Positions 36,455-47,599 of a stretch of 64,000 nt of DNA are shown piece after piece. A program made the position numbers and the translations under genes. The stretch's first letter is position 1. Each line of letters opens with the position of its first letter. The stretch spans positions 97,142,074 through 97,206,073 of the forward strand of contig NC_089490.1 in the NCBI RefSeq assembly GCF_036850765.1, read 5' to 3'. The stretch is from Saccopteryx bilineata (taxonomy: Eukaryota > Chordata > Mammalia > Chiroptera > Emballonuridae). The notes beneath the pieces are model-generated. The model was not told the DNA's origin, did not search any database, and was given only the letters and a program-made list of their open reading frames with translations.

Positions 36455-36773
36455 ACCTGACCAGGCGGTGGCACAGTGGATAGAGTGACGGACTGGGACA
36501 CAGAGGACCCAGGTTCAAAACCCCAAAGTTGCCGGCTTGAGCACAGGCTCATCTGGTTTGAACAAGGCTCACCAGCTTGAGCCCAAGATTGCTGGCTTGA
36601 GCAAGGGGTCACTCGGTCTGCTGTAGCCCCCCAGTCAAGGCACATATGAGAAAGCAATCAATGAACAACTAAGGTACCGCAACGAAGAAATGATGCTTCT
36701 CATCTCTCTCCCTTCTTGTCTGTCTGTCCTTATCTGTCTGTCTCTATCTGTCTCTGTCACACACACAAAAAAG
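36455..36773 (+). mobile_element. tRNA-derived SINE, repeated-gcttgagc type (about 320 bp)
   Basis: Head acctgaccaggcggtggcac and B-box ggttcaaaacc precede a body with a repeated gcttgagc word (for example gcttgagcacaggctcatc), then cttctcatctctctcccttc and a short A-rich end. The target duplication aaatcactgctcta (36441-36454) and aaatcacttctcta (36774-36787) differs at one base. The duplication overlaps the end of the neighbouring MER20/MER5-like element. Confidence 0.94.
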
Positions 36774-36787
36774 AAATCACTTCTCTA

Positions 36788-37687
36788 GAGCAGAAATTCC
36801 CTACCAGTGGACCAAGAGCCCTAGGCTACTATGACATTTTATGAGCAGTAAGTACAATGTACTTGCTGAAATAAATAAAAGTAAAACTACCATTATGTGG
36901 GCTTATTTAAATATTTTGATGTTTAAAAGAAATTCTCACTGTCAAAAATTTTAGTAACCCTTGAACAAAAGCCAGAAAGTCAATCAGGTTTTAGCTCTTT
37001 TGCCAGCGTTAATCTTTTGGCATAAATTTCTATTGCGTTGTGTTGAGAATGAGCATCAACTACAGTTTGATCCCAGATTCAAGAGAGAGCAAAGCACGTT
37101 TTATTCTAAAGACCAGCAGCGAAGAAAGAATGAAGAAAGAGCAGGTGGGATGCGGGAAGGGCATGGGTCATTACTCAGGTTGAGAGGCCGGAGCAGGGGA
37201 GCAGAGGGGAGGGTACTGCCCAAGAGCAGCCTCTCCAGAGAGGGCACTTCCCCCTAGAGGTGCCGAGGACCTGAGCTGTGGCCGGGTGGCCCCTGCTGAA
37301 GTCGAGTTCCTGTTCCTCCCCATGCAGGCCTCTCAGGAGCAACACCTCGGGCTTTAACCCTTCAGGGAATAGGAGTGGGAGTGGCTGCCTCAATCCTGGG
37401 AGCTCTGCGTTCACAGGGCACGCGAAGAAGCTAAGACACTCAGGGGAAAAAATCAGACATTAGGCTTAAAATCTTATAAATCACCTTTTCTTTTGCTTTG
37501 TTTTTTCGTGTTGTTTTTTTTTAATTCTTTACTTAATTTCTAAGGGCATTAGTGACTAAAGAAGCTATTTCCGACAAAAATTGCAAATTAGACAATGTCT
37601 ATACTCCTACTGCTTTTTCCTTTCCTGGAAGCATGTCATCCCCATCACCAAAATGCCCGGAGTCCAAGGGGATCAGGGACAAAGTGT
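36788..37687. other. Unique non-coding sequence
   Basis: No gene. The left edge (36790-36950) has cagaaattccctaccagtgg and could be a decayed hAT remnant, but I found no matching right end. The rest is ordinary. Confidence 0.4.
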
Positions 37688-37984
37688 CTGTGTCCCCATC
37701 CTAAAATCCAAATGCTGGCGCTCTAACCCCCACTCCGTCTGACTTTGGAGATGCAGCCTCCGAGGAAGTAATCAAGCTCAAACGAGGTCCTGAAGGTGCA
37801 TCCCTCTGCAGTAGGATTGCGTCTACCCTCCACCAGCCAGGAGGGCAGTGCTCACTGTGCCTGGTCAGCTAGCACCTTGTCCTGGAGCTTCTAGCCTCCA
37901 GAACTGGGAGAAAATAAAATTCTGCTGCTTACGCCTTGCAGCTTGTGGTATTTTGTAATGGCAGCCCCAGCAGACAAATACAGA
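37688..37984 (+). mobile_element. MaLR-type solo LTR remnant
   Basis: The run tgtgtccccatcctaaaatc, gctggcgctctaacccccac, gcttctagcctccagaactg, ggagaaaataaaattctgct, then gcttgtggtattttgtaatg and gcagccccagcagacaaata follows the MaLR LTR class (ERVL-related). It is an ancient, non-coding remnant with no paired LTR in this window. Confidence 0.8.
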
Positions 37985-38751
37985 GGCCAGCAGATCTTTG
38001 CCTCACCTTTATTCCAAAGCTCACTTGTCTTTTCTTCTAAACACCTTTTAAAAACTGAAAAAGACCACAAATCTAACAAGATGATCCACATTGATAAGGC
38101 AACTTAGAACAAATTTCAAACCCTTTAGTTCCCCAAGAAGCTTAGCAACAATGGGGACTTCTGACACCCATCAAATACAAGCCTGCTCCCTCCTTCCTTC
38201 GTGCCAGTGGCTGGTGCGGGGCTGGCTTGGACAGCAAGTCAGGGAAGGAGCAGAGGGGAGGTGTGCGTGTATTTATTTACGCACTTTGCTAGATTCTTGG
38301 GAAGCAAAAATGTGGGAGATGCTCCCTTCATTCTTAAACTTGACATTTAAAGAAAAAAAAATCTAATAAAAAGAGAAAAATACAGTAATTCATTGACGCA
38401 ATTAAAGTTTTTCTGGTATCTATGAAACTTGCCTCATAAACAAGTCCAGTTTTATCATTTTCTTTCAAAAATTTTTCTCATTGTTCAATTTTTAAAGTGT
38501 TCAGAGGACAAAGGGGGTTGGGTCTCTTTAAGAATTAGCACCTGGCAGGGAGCCAGAATTAGCTAGGAAGAAACCTTCAGAAATCCGAACAGAGTAGATA
38601 GACCATATATTTTGATGTACATCAGGAGGGGCTGAGCCAGCAATATGAGAGCTCAGCTGCCAGCGAAATGAATTTGGATTAAAAGGATATCATTCCAGGG
38701 TTTAGACCCTGGGAGTTAGCCTATTGTGTATATTTTATTCCCTCCCTCTCT

Positions 38752-38756
<5 letters not shown>
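37985..38756. other. Unique non-coding sequence
   Basis: No named repeat. The 250 bases before the CT tract (38500-38750) are complex unique sequence without repeats and precede the candidate exon. No gene model can be built from this alone. Confidence 0.4.

Positions 38757-38782
<26 letters not shown>
38757..38782 (+). repeat. CT dinucleotide tract
   Basis: About 13 CT units, the 3' part of a longer pyrimidine tract starting near 38739. It abuts a cag at 38782-38784 and so forms an apparent splice-acceptor tract. Confidence 0.95.
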
Positions 38783-38784
38783 AG

Positions 38785-38869
38785 TCTGAGAATGATTTTG
38801 CTTTGTTAATGAGATCAGCCCAACTCTGCGAAAAGAAGAAGGCACAGACACTCTCGGTTCTTGGAACAG
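38785..38869 (+). other. Candidate unannotated exon (85 bp)
   Basis: A pyrimidine tract of about 45 bases runs into tcag at 38781-38784. The next 85 bases end in cag at 38867-38869, followed directly by gtaagagcag, a near-perfect splice donor. One of three forward frames is open throughout, 28 codons plus one base; the encoded peptide begins SENDFALL and contains CEKKK. The other two frames contain stops. I do not recognise the peptide. The acceptor tract may simply be a CT microsatellite, so this could be a chance pair or a lncRNA exon. Minus-strand frames of about 100 codons overlap it. Confidence 0.3.
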
Positions 38870-39343
38870 GTAAGAGCAGTACAATGATGGTGCTACTGAG
38901 AGTACCCCAGTAAGGGTGTTTGCCACCTGCGGGTGGGGAGGAAGAAGGAGAGCAGCCCCACTCTCTGGAGCCTCCTGTATTCCAAGGCGCCCCCAAAGCC
39001 TGCGGAGGGATAAGCTCGCTCCTGAGCTCTGGGACAGCAAGCTTTCCGCTCACACTGTTCCTGAAGGCTACTCTGTTTCTGACCCACATAAGAAGTTATA
39101 CTGTTTAGTCAGAAAGACACTCAGCTGTCACTAGGTTACTTATATTTAGTGAAAGTTGATATACTATAAATATTTTGTGCAATCATTAGTAGCCAGAGGT
39201 GAATTGTTATTTAAGCTTTATATTAACAAAAAGTTACTGTTTACAGGAAAAGCATGGACTATGTGTGACTCTGAGGAAACCTAGCGTTAGTACATTTAGT
39301 CATATCCCCACACATCACCTCTGAAGTGATACTGAGCTTTGCC

Positions 39344-39370
39344 AAAAAAAAAAAAAAAAAAAAAAAAAAA
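39344..39370 (+). repeat. Uninterrupted 27-base A run
   Basis: No SINE or LINE head was recognised upstream and no flanking duplication was found, so the origin of this tail is unclear. A pure run this long suggests recent origin or ongoing slippage. Confidence 0.9.
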
Positions 39371-39644
39371 GCTGAATAGCCAACCATAATAAGGAAGGCA
39401 AGATCTATCCCTGAGCTTGGCTCGGCTTGATGAATGTGAAGTGGTAAGAAGTATTCCCCTAAATTGTCACCTATATCACCTACCAGGCTAGGAAGCACTG
39501 AATTCAGACACTGGACTTCAGTGTCCGGAAGAATTAACTGTTTCCCCAAATGCTTCTCCTGTCCCCCTCACAGGGATATTTTACAGGCTATGGCCTGACT
39601 TGTCAGAAGAACAAGAACTTGCAGTTCAACTTGGAACTTGGACT

Positions 39645-39667
39645 CCCCCCCACCCCACCCCACCCCC
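39645..39667 (-). repeat. G-quadruplex motif (G-rich strand is minus)
   Basis: On the plus strand four C runs of 7, 4, 4 and 5 are separated by single A bases. The minus strand therefore carries four G runs with one-base T loops, the most stable type of quadruplex pattern. The C strand could form an i-motif. Confidence 0.85.
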
Positions 39668-40323
39668 ACACCTATGCACACACAGACATACAGGAAGGTA
39701 GAAACCTGAGAATTCTCTGTAGGAGAAAAGAACAACAACAAAAAAAAGAAAACAAAGAAGTTAGGTTTATACCAGTTTGTCAGATGCCCACATACAAATT
39801 TGTTTGGAGGACCGAGCACTCAGCATATATTCACTGGTCATTCATTTAACACATGTGAGCCGAGTCTCCAAGCCCATGGCACCTGCCCCACTGTCCCATC
39901 AAACTTCACTTATGAAACACTCATCAAAAGATAAAATTAAGAATTTCAAGATGTTGACTGCACAACATTAGACCCCAAGCCTCTCTCTGAACATGGGGCT
40001 CGATGTGACTGCACTAGTCATACACCCATGAAGCCAGCCCATATCTTTCTAAAAATGTGATGTTGTGTAAGTAATAAATTTAGTTGTGTTTGTTATTTGT
40101 AATTAAAACTCTAAGTAATACAGAATTTGGTACCAGACAGTGGTATTCAGAAATCTGAAACTGGGGAACTGGGCCCAGTTGAGACAAAAAAAGTCAATAA
40201 AAGTCTACCTAATATTAAGTACTAATAATTTGGCAAGCTGTGCTTTGTAGAATTGAAATAGCTGATTAAATGATTGCCTATGGTTACTTAGAATGGGATG
40301 CTCATTGAAGCCAAGGTCTAGGG

Positions 40324-41171
40324 CAGAGGTTCTCAAAGTGTGTGCCAGGGCGCACTGGTGCACCCTAGAAGATTTCCAAGTGTGCCCTATGTTATTCTAG
40401 AGAAATACGTGCCTGTTGGGGACCAAAATACCAACAGGGTTTTTGAAGTTTAGATTTTGGGGGGACAGATTGTGGGGAATTGACTGTAAGATGACAGTCT
40501 GCCCAACGCCCCACCTCACTTGCCTGATTAGGTTGCAAAAGGCTGTTAAGCTGTGGTGCTGGATTGTTTACACTACCCCCATGTTCCCCAGAAAGACTGG
40601 AGGCAAGTTTCTTCTATCCTTTGTTTGGTATAAAGTTAAGATGATATGTATGGTGGGGGTTTTCTGCACTCAAAACAATTAAGAGTAAAAAGAGAGGAAT
40701 TCTTCAATGTATTGACGAGGAAATGAGAGTTTGACTTTCAAATATATGCCCAAATATTGAAGAAATCATTAGGACACATCAGGTTCATGTTTCTCATAAA
40801 CACAAGAATGAAAAAAACTTAACACATTTGCTCTGGGACCTGCCGAATTTACTAAATCTTACTAAGAAAGTATCTATATATATAAAAAGATAACTTTTTT
40901 GTTGTTTTTTTAACCCCTCTTTTTTACGAATTCTAAAAAGTATAACTCAAAAAATGTAACATAAAAATATTTTTTAATGTCAGAATAAATTTAATTTTGT
41001 CGTATTTATTTCATTTAATTACCATAAAAGCACACATGGACTTTCTATTTTTTTGTTTAATATTTGACTTAATTATTAAAATATATTTCTCAGAAGTTTG
41101 TATCTAGTGTGCCTACAATTATTTGTAGGATTTTAAATGCGCCCTGACTTTAAAATGTTTGAGAACCCCTG
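40324..41171 (+). mobile_element. hAT transposon, internally deleted (848 bp)
   Basis: Left end cagaggttctcaaa and complemented right end caggggttctcaaa match at 13 of 14 bases, followed by gccagggcgc near the left and its complement-like gcgccctgac near the right. Target duplications gtctaggg (40316-40323) and gtccagcg (41172-41179) agree at 6 of 8. A conserved-looking 5' region (40380-40690) is joined to a fragment of transposase C-terminus at 40699-40797. The element is not autonomous. Confidence 0.9.
40699..40797 (+). pseudogene. hAT transposase C-terminal remnant
   Basis: Read from 40699, the frame gives ILQCIDEEMRV, a stop codon at 40732-40734, then LSNICPNIEEIIRTHQVHV and SH. This resembles the C-terminus of ZBED5/FAM200-type hAT transposases, which end in a similar EE-R-L-SNI-P-I pattern. 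Only about 33 codons remain, with one in-frame stop, and the catalytic core is absent. The similarity is judged from memory of the family and should be confirmed by a protein search. Confidence 0.6.
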
Positions 41172-41179
41172 GTCCAGCG

Positions 41180-42140
41180 AGATGAGGTGGCCACTGCTTT
41201 GAAAAAAGTATGGACGTATGAGTCAATCATGAAACATGCAGTGGAGTGGTTGCTTCTAGGCAGCATAAAGAATAAGAATGATAAGATCAAATTCTGAAAT
41301 TCCCTGCTCAAGGCTCATGACAGCGTTCAAAGACATTTTATGACCTTATTAAACGAATCTCAATCTCTTATGTCTTGCAGGCACAGGGCTCAGATAAAAA
41401 CAATTTCACAGTTCTATGGGCTGTCACTTCCCAAGAGTTGGATTCACAACCTCACGAGGTGCCTCATGTGAAAGTGAGGGCATCGATTAGGAATGACCAA
41501 GGAGCTGAGGACTTGAATGGGAATACATGGGAGCATTCGTGCATTTGGAATAATCCCTATATCCCTGAGCAGAAAACTACTTTCCTCCTCCTTTGTCTAG
41601 TAAGGTCGTTAAGCTTTGCCTGAAAGCTTAACTTGTTTGATGAGTTGATTCTCCTCATGTCTCATTCCAATTACTCATAATTACCTTCGAACCTGTAACT
41701 ATAAACAGATCCCAACATACAGTATCCCAAAGAGTCAAAGTCAAGTCCAACAGAAGAAATCTTTTCTATTTTTCTTCATTTATATTATATATTCCAGATA
41801 ATCTGTGAAGAAAATATTTTCTGAAGGTCGGAGACAGAGGAGAGAGGATATTTTTAGATCAGGATGAATGTATTGATATAGGTTCACTTACCCTCTATTC
41901 TAATGCAAGCAAATCTTAACAGCTGAGCTTGATTCTAATTATGTTTCTGGTTGATATACTGAGATCTGAACTAAATGGTGCCTCAAGTAAAATAAGGTTT
42001 ATGTACCACAAGTTCTTAAGTGTACTGTAGAAAAAAGAGTCTGAATAATTGGAGACGAAAATGCTCCAGATGTATCATGTGCAAATGGCTATGAATTTCT
42101 TACCTCTCTAACTTAAAATGCTCAATTTATTAATATCTTT
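41180..42140. other. Unique non-coding sequence
   Basis: No named repeat. The plus frame 41375-41623 (82 codons) begins right after a good acceptor-like tatgtcttgcag but has no matching donor and no known motif. I leave it uncalled. Confidence 0.4.
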
Positions 42141-42148
42141 AAAAAGTA

Positions 42149-42472
42149 GCCTGGCTAGGCAGTGATGCAGCAGATAGAGTGTCAACCTGAGACACTGAAG
42201 AGCCAGGTTCGAGAGCCCTGAGGTCACCAGGTTGAGTGCAGGGTTGCCAGCTTGAGCATGGGATCATAGACATAACCCCATGGTCGCTGGCTTGAACCCA
42301 AGGTCTCTGGCTTGAGCAAGGGGTTACAGGCTCAACTGGAGCCCTCCATTCAAGGCATGTATGAGAAGCAATCAATGAACAACTGAAGTGCCTCAACAAG
42401 TTGATGCTTCTCATCTCTCCCCCTTCCTGTCTGTCTGTCACTCTCTCTTTATCTGTTAAAAAAAAAAAAGTA
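42149..42472 (+). mobile_element. tRNA-derived SINE, repeated-gcttgagc type
   Basis: Head gcctggctaggcagtgatgc, B-box ggttcgagagccc, then repeated gcttgagc words (gcttgagcatgggatcatag), gatgcttctcatctctcccc and a 12-base A run. The 8-bp duplication aaaaagta (42141-42148 and inside the A tail) is ambiguous because of the tail. Diverged more than the copies at 36455 and 54990. Confidence 0.88.
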
Positions 42473-43636
42473 TATTAATAAGGAAAGTTTCAACTTCTTT
42501 AACCAAAGTTACTGAAGGCCATCCTCTTTAGGCAGCAATCTGACAAGAAAGACACCTACTACTGAAGTATGCTTCCCAATTTCAGTGGCTTTGGGAAGAT
42601 TACACATGGGCAAAGACTAAATAGTAGCTTATTATTGCTACAAACAAGGAGATATGGTTATCATAATTAACAACATGGTCTGTATTGTTATTAGAATGGT
42701 CTCACTTATAGGAATTTTAAGTGAAGGCTAATTCATCATGATGTCATTGATACCAAGAGATAACTGGTTCAACTCCAGCTCTTGTGGACAGAGGCTGATC
42801 TTAGATTCCACAATAAAAGTCATGACTCCTGACTCAATATCCAGGCATTAAACCATTTACTAACCTAGAGCTTCTTGAATGGGGAAGTTGGTTGCTTATA
42901 GAGAAGGATGCTGCAATAATAAATACCAGGAGTCTTCTCAGTCTTCTCCAAAGAATGTTGTATCCATTAAACGGGATGAAAAGGGAAATACTAAGATGTG
43001 TGGGTTTGTGAGCAAAGCAAGTAATTATTAGCTTGACACTGGACCTTAGGAGAGATGGGAAACAGGCCATGCACGCCAAGGAGACTCAAACATTACATGA
43101 GGCTTCTACCCATAGAACCGAGGTCTGAGCAAGTCATTCTCACTCCTGAGCATTACATCCCTCCTGCCTCACTGCCATCCTCCCTCAGCCCTTGACTCTG
43201 TGGGAGGTTCTCTGTGATCACTGGACAAGGATGAAAAGAATCGGATCCTGGTTTGATATGGGTCTGCAGCATATGCTGATTTGAGCTAGAGCCTTATAGC
43301 CCTAACCAAGGATGGCTCAATTTGCTGGAAAAAGAATATTTTTCCAGGAAGAAAACTATGAAATTTACAGTAACTTCTTTAAAGTAAGAAAGATAAGGAG
43401 GCACATCCCTGAGGCCTGCTGCTATAACTGCTTGGGCCTTAGGAGTGGTCCATGTAGCTCCTTAATGCCCTCGCCCCAAACCCTTACATGGCCATCCTTC
43501 CCTACAGGGCCTGAACAGATCCTCCCTCAGTGTTGGCCCCCTGTGATATGACAAGCCCCATCTTAAGACAAGAAAACAAGCCAGCCCCCCCAAAAAGCAA
43601 AATGATAGAACTTCTCTCTTTCTTCTTTCCTTTCTT

Positions 43637-43669
<33 letters not shown>

Positions 43670-45293
43670 GCCCCCAAATCTGCAATGAGGCCTTAATATA
43701 ACCACAGAGAGCAAAGCAGAGACAGAGTTGTTGCCCATCACACTACCCTGAATCCCATTACTGTATCTCCACAGGGCTTTAAACATACCTCCTTTAATAT
43801 GGCCAAATTAGGTTTCGTAGCATCCTGTCATATGAACTGATGATCCCAAAAGCCTTTGGAAAATTAGAAAATGTTCTGTGAGTATAAGATACGGTTATTG
43901 TTGATATTCCCAAAGTAGATTACCGGTCTGTAGACAGGGGCAGCTATTAATAAATCCATTGAATGAGGCCAGTTTATAGTTCTAAAATAAAATATGACTG
44001 AAGGGTAAAACAAATATGGAAGGAAAACTTCCCTTAAAATACAATGGCAGGCTGGGCTCCTAAGGGAATACAGAGGCTCATATATGGATTCCTCATTCAT
44101 AACGGAAAACTCCAGCCAAGCAATAATGATCATAATAAACTAAGGAGACCTTGGGTTAAACAAATGATTACAGTTGACAATAGAGGTGTAAACATGACTC
44201 TAATTAATGACTCTGTAATCTCCCTTCTGAGTTTCTGGCCATTAGCCATGCTTCTAATTAAACCAAGTGCGGGAACAGCTCTCCACTAGCTGAGGGGGTG
44301 GTGCACCAGCATTCTGAATTTCTCAACAGACTGACCAACCCAGCTTTGATTTTTTAGCCTCTGTTTCTTTTTCTGTTGAAACTCAAGTAAGGCTTCACTT
44401 GTTAATAAGGCTTTCCTCCAAAACACCGTTAGTCTTTGGTCGTTCTTTGTCTTTATTTGGCAAGAAGACAGAGAAGCTGGAAGGAAAAGTAAAAAATGAA
44501 CATTGCATGTATTGGCCAGACGGTCCTCCCATGGGCTACAATGGACCAAGAGATGAAGCAGGTCTTTGTCCTTAAAAAGCTAACAAACGAATATTCCTAA
44601 AAATAAAAACAAAACAATAATAGTGTGCTCATCTGCCTAAGGTTGTCAAAAGGTATAAGGGATGTTTGGAGGTAAGTCCATCCTTCTATCTCAGAGCATG
44701 GATCTCTTCTAGGGACTACAGACTAGTACTTTCTGCTCGAGGTCCACCATGACCTAAGCCCATCTCTGGTCTACCAACATGCATTCCATGTGCTTTCTGG
44801 CTCCATGAACCACGTGCAACCAAAATACTCTGAGGAATTGGTGGATTTCTCACACACGCTCTACGACATCTGTTCTTTAGCCTGCCAGCCATATTTGATG
44901 CTAAGGGAGAGAGAGCGAACTGTCTCCCAAACAGGATTTTTTGCCATACATCTATCGTGTGGCGTTGACAGTCCTTCATGCAGTATGGTGCGGGGGCAAT
45001 GATATCTCAGTAAAAATTCTCACTAGGATCCAACGTTTTATTTAGCTAACAGCTTAGTTAATTATGTCAGTTTAACAATTTCAAGAGTGAAGGAAAAACA
45101 CACACAGGCTGGATGAGGAGACTGTCTCAGTAACATTTTATACCATGCTATGGTTAGGAAACCCAATGATTTCTTGGAAGACTCTCTAAGCTATCAAGCA
45201 TTGCCCTATAATTAAGATCACCACTAAATCTTGGGGAGGGGATTTATTTCTCTCCACACTTGAAAAAGGTGAAGAAAATAGCAATAAAACAAG
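42473..45293. other. Unique non-coding sequence
   Basis: About 2.8 kb without a gene. A CT-rich tract lies at 43614-43668. The minus frames crossing it (43462-43786) encode only Arg/Glu runs and are artefacts. The rest holds no family I recognise. Confidence 0.4.
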
Positions 45294-45306
45294 AAGCATT
45301 TATTTT

Positions 45307-45325
45307 ATTTTTTTTTATTCATTTT

Positions 45326-45367
<42 letters not shown>

Positions 45368-45488
45368 GGGGAGGAACAGGAAGTGTCAACTCCCACATGT
45401 GCCTTGACCGGGCAAGCCCAGGGTTTTGAACCGGTGACCTCAGCATCCCAGGTCGACAGTTGATCCACAGTGCCACCACAGGTCAGGC
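45307..45488 (-). mobile_element. tRNA-derived SINE, reversed
   Basis: The 13-bp duplication aagcatttatttt is exact at 45294-45306 and 45489-45501. A T-rich tail, a 33-base GA run, ggaacaggaagtgtcaactc, the B box in reverse (ttttgaaccggtgac) and ccaccacaggtcaggc follow. It belongs to the same type as the copy at 23613. Confidence 0.95.
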
Positions 45489-45962
45489 AAGCATTTATTT
45501 TGTAATGTTTCCTCTAAAGGAAAAGGGGGCCTTTCAGTAGGAATCTGGAGGCATGGATTCCAGTTTCTGCTCTGCTTCTGCATGACTCTCTCTTGACCTT
45601 AGTTTTCTCACCATACAGGCAAGATGCCAGGTTGGAGACCAAGAGCTCTTGCAGTTCTTATCAGAGCATGCTGATAAGAACATTCTGATAAGGTCATAGA
45701 TGTTCAGGCTGCCAGAGAGTCCTGGAATAGAGAAGGAAGTTGGGCAGACACTAGGATTCAAGCAGACATCACAGGTTCTCTGCCTTAGAAATGAAGCCAT
45801 ATTACCCTGGCTGGGAAAGACCTTTCTTATTTCTTATAGCACTGGTCTCAGCACCTTTAGTTCATTCAAAGGCTTTATTGTTCTATTTACACAAATTTCT
45901 TCTGATCATTTTTCCATAAGCCTTGAAGCTAGTTGTGATTTATCCATCCTTTCCATACATAT
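45489..45962. other. Unique non-coding sequence
   Basis: No gene or repeat recognised; the right end is the SINE target duplication tccatacatat. Confidence 0.4.
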
Positions 45963-46354
45963 ATATATATTGTATTTTTCTGAAGCTGGAAACAGGGAGA
46001 GACAGTCAGACAGACTCCCGCATGCGCCCGACCAGGATCCACCCGGCACGCCCACCAGGGGCGACGCTCTGCCCACCAGGGGGTGATGCTCTGCCCCTCC
46101 GGGGCGTCGCTCTGCCGCGACCAGAGCCACTCTAGCACCTGGGGCAGAGGCCAAGGAGCCATCCCCAGCGCCCGGGCCATCTTTGCTCCAACGGAACCTT
46201 GGCTGCGGGAGGGGAAGAGAGAGACAGAGAGGAAGGAGGGGGTGGAGGTGGAGAAGCAAATGGGCGCTTCTCCTATGTGCCCTGGCCGGGAATCAAACCT
46301 GGGACTTCTGCACGCCAGACCGACGCTCTATCGCTGAGCCAACTGGCCAGGGCC
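45963..46354 (-). mobile_element. Long tRNA-derived SINE (about 390 bp), reversed
   Basis: The plus strand reads atttttctgaagctggaaac, gactcccgcatgcgcccgac, a body with two adjacent gcccaccaggg words, and ends ctgagccaactggccagggc. The complement of the last part is the tRNA head with its A box. The 11-bp duplication tccatacatat is exact at 45952-45962 and 46355-46365. Overlapping frames of 60-117 codons belong to the SINE and are not genes. Confidence 0.97.
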
Positions 46355-46365
46355 TCCATACATAT

Positions 46366-46654
46366 TTTTGAGTGGCAACTATAAGAAAAATACTGTTCCC
46401 AGGACTGGAGACATAGGAAAACAAAATAATCACTGTTGTCAAAGAGATACCTGCTGGAGCCTTAATGCTTTCCTGCATGGGAAATAGACCAGGTATCATT
46501 CTCACATTGAGGATGGGAAAAGGAGAATCACAGGCAAACCATTTCAGCACTCTGGAGGTAAAAGACAAAAATAAAGTCTGCAAACAGACTGTAATAAAAC
46601 AGTCCATGAGTTCATAGCGTACCTTTCCTCTCTTCCACAATTAGCAGTAGTAGG
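46366..46654. other. Unique non-coding sequence
   Basis: No gene or repeat recognised in this short stretch. Confidence 0.4.
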
Positions 46655-46870
46655 TGTAAGAGCACCACTAATGTTTACATGGCACTCCATGGTTGAGGAA
46701 TCCCTTTTACAAATATTCTATCATTTTCTTTAATAAAAACCTGTCAAGCTCTTAATTAGTTTAGTCTTGTAATAGATGAAATTGATAAATGCACAGAGAA
46801 TTTTAAATGACCAGCCCAAGATAACTACTCAGCAGAAGGGCTGAGACTGATTGGTATCACTTCAAACCTC
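46655..46870 (-). repeat. MIR-like ancient SINE
   Basis: Words gtgtaagagcaccactaatg, ctatcattttctttaataaa and gcacagagaattttaaatg, then gcagaagggctgagact, follow the complement of MIR. Diverged. Confidence 0.6.
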
Positions 46871-47599
46871 AAGCTTGTTAATATAATGATAAAACTACTC
46901 TGACCATTTCTTATTCCATTTCCTTTTTTAAAAGACTGTTTTAGTGGACTGAAGCTTGCCAAAGCCTCATTCTAACTACAAATCATGGTGCCTACCTCAC
47001 GGCTTTACCAACTGTTCCCAGAATCACTTCTTAAATCTTGTTTTAGCCATCAAGTTTTGGTCTGATGAATAAAGCAGTTGTGCTAAAATGAAGGGGGGAG
47101 ATTAATCTTCACTACATTTTGCTTGTTAACTGAGACAAACAATGCAGGAATGGATTCAGAAGTCTGTCGATATCTAAAGATGAGGAGTTTGGGGGATTGT
47201 CTTCAGGTTCATAAAAGATGCCTCCTTTAACTTCCACTGAGAATGGAGGAGGATGGAAATGATCAAGCTTTGTAACATAATGAATTTAAAGACACAACAG
47301 AACTTGAAGAAAGTGGGAGCTATGGCTCAATGGAATGGATGGTAGCATCTGGAACTTGCAGAATCTGCTTCTTTGGACATGTGGTTTCTCTAAAAGGCTT
47401 TAACTGAGAATGGGAAATGGAGGGTGATGACTAAAACCAGTTCAGGAGGGTCCCTAAGTCTGTACTGCGCGGGTTCAAGGCAGAATGGTACAGGAGAAAC
47501 AGTAGTAGACAAGGACTTGGTGGTCTGGGCTTTCCAGGGTCCTGCCACTATCTCGCTGTGTTCCCTCAGGCAGGACATTTAACTTCTCTTAGCCTTGGT
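46871..47599. other. Unique non-coding sequence
   Basis: No gene or repeat recognised. Confidence 0.4.

Larger units (their letters stand above)
38870..40315. other. Unique sequence with homopolymer and C-rich tracts
   Basis: No gene. It holds a 27-base A run (39344-39370) and the C-rich tract at 39645-39667, listed separately. The plus-strand frame at 39550-39849 crosses the C-rich tract and is not credible. Confidence 0.4.

Noticed and set aside
36519..36600. Regularly repeated gcttgagc words that could suggest a CRISPR-like or satellite array
   Set aside because: They are internal units of one SINE type, have no unique spacers, and this is mammalian DNA.
36790..36955. Possible hAT left end (cagaaattccctaccagtgg)
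   Set aside because: No matching inverted right end or 8-bp duplication could be found.
41375..41623. 82-codon open frame directly after an acceptor-like tgtcttgcag
   Set aside because: There is no donor at its end and no motif I recognise. It is worth including in an RNA-seq check but not enough to call.
43614..43668. Arg/Glu-repeat open frames on the minus strand
   Set aside because: They translate a CT/GA microsatellite and are not a protein.
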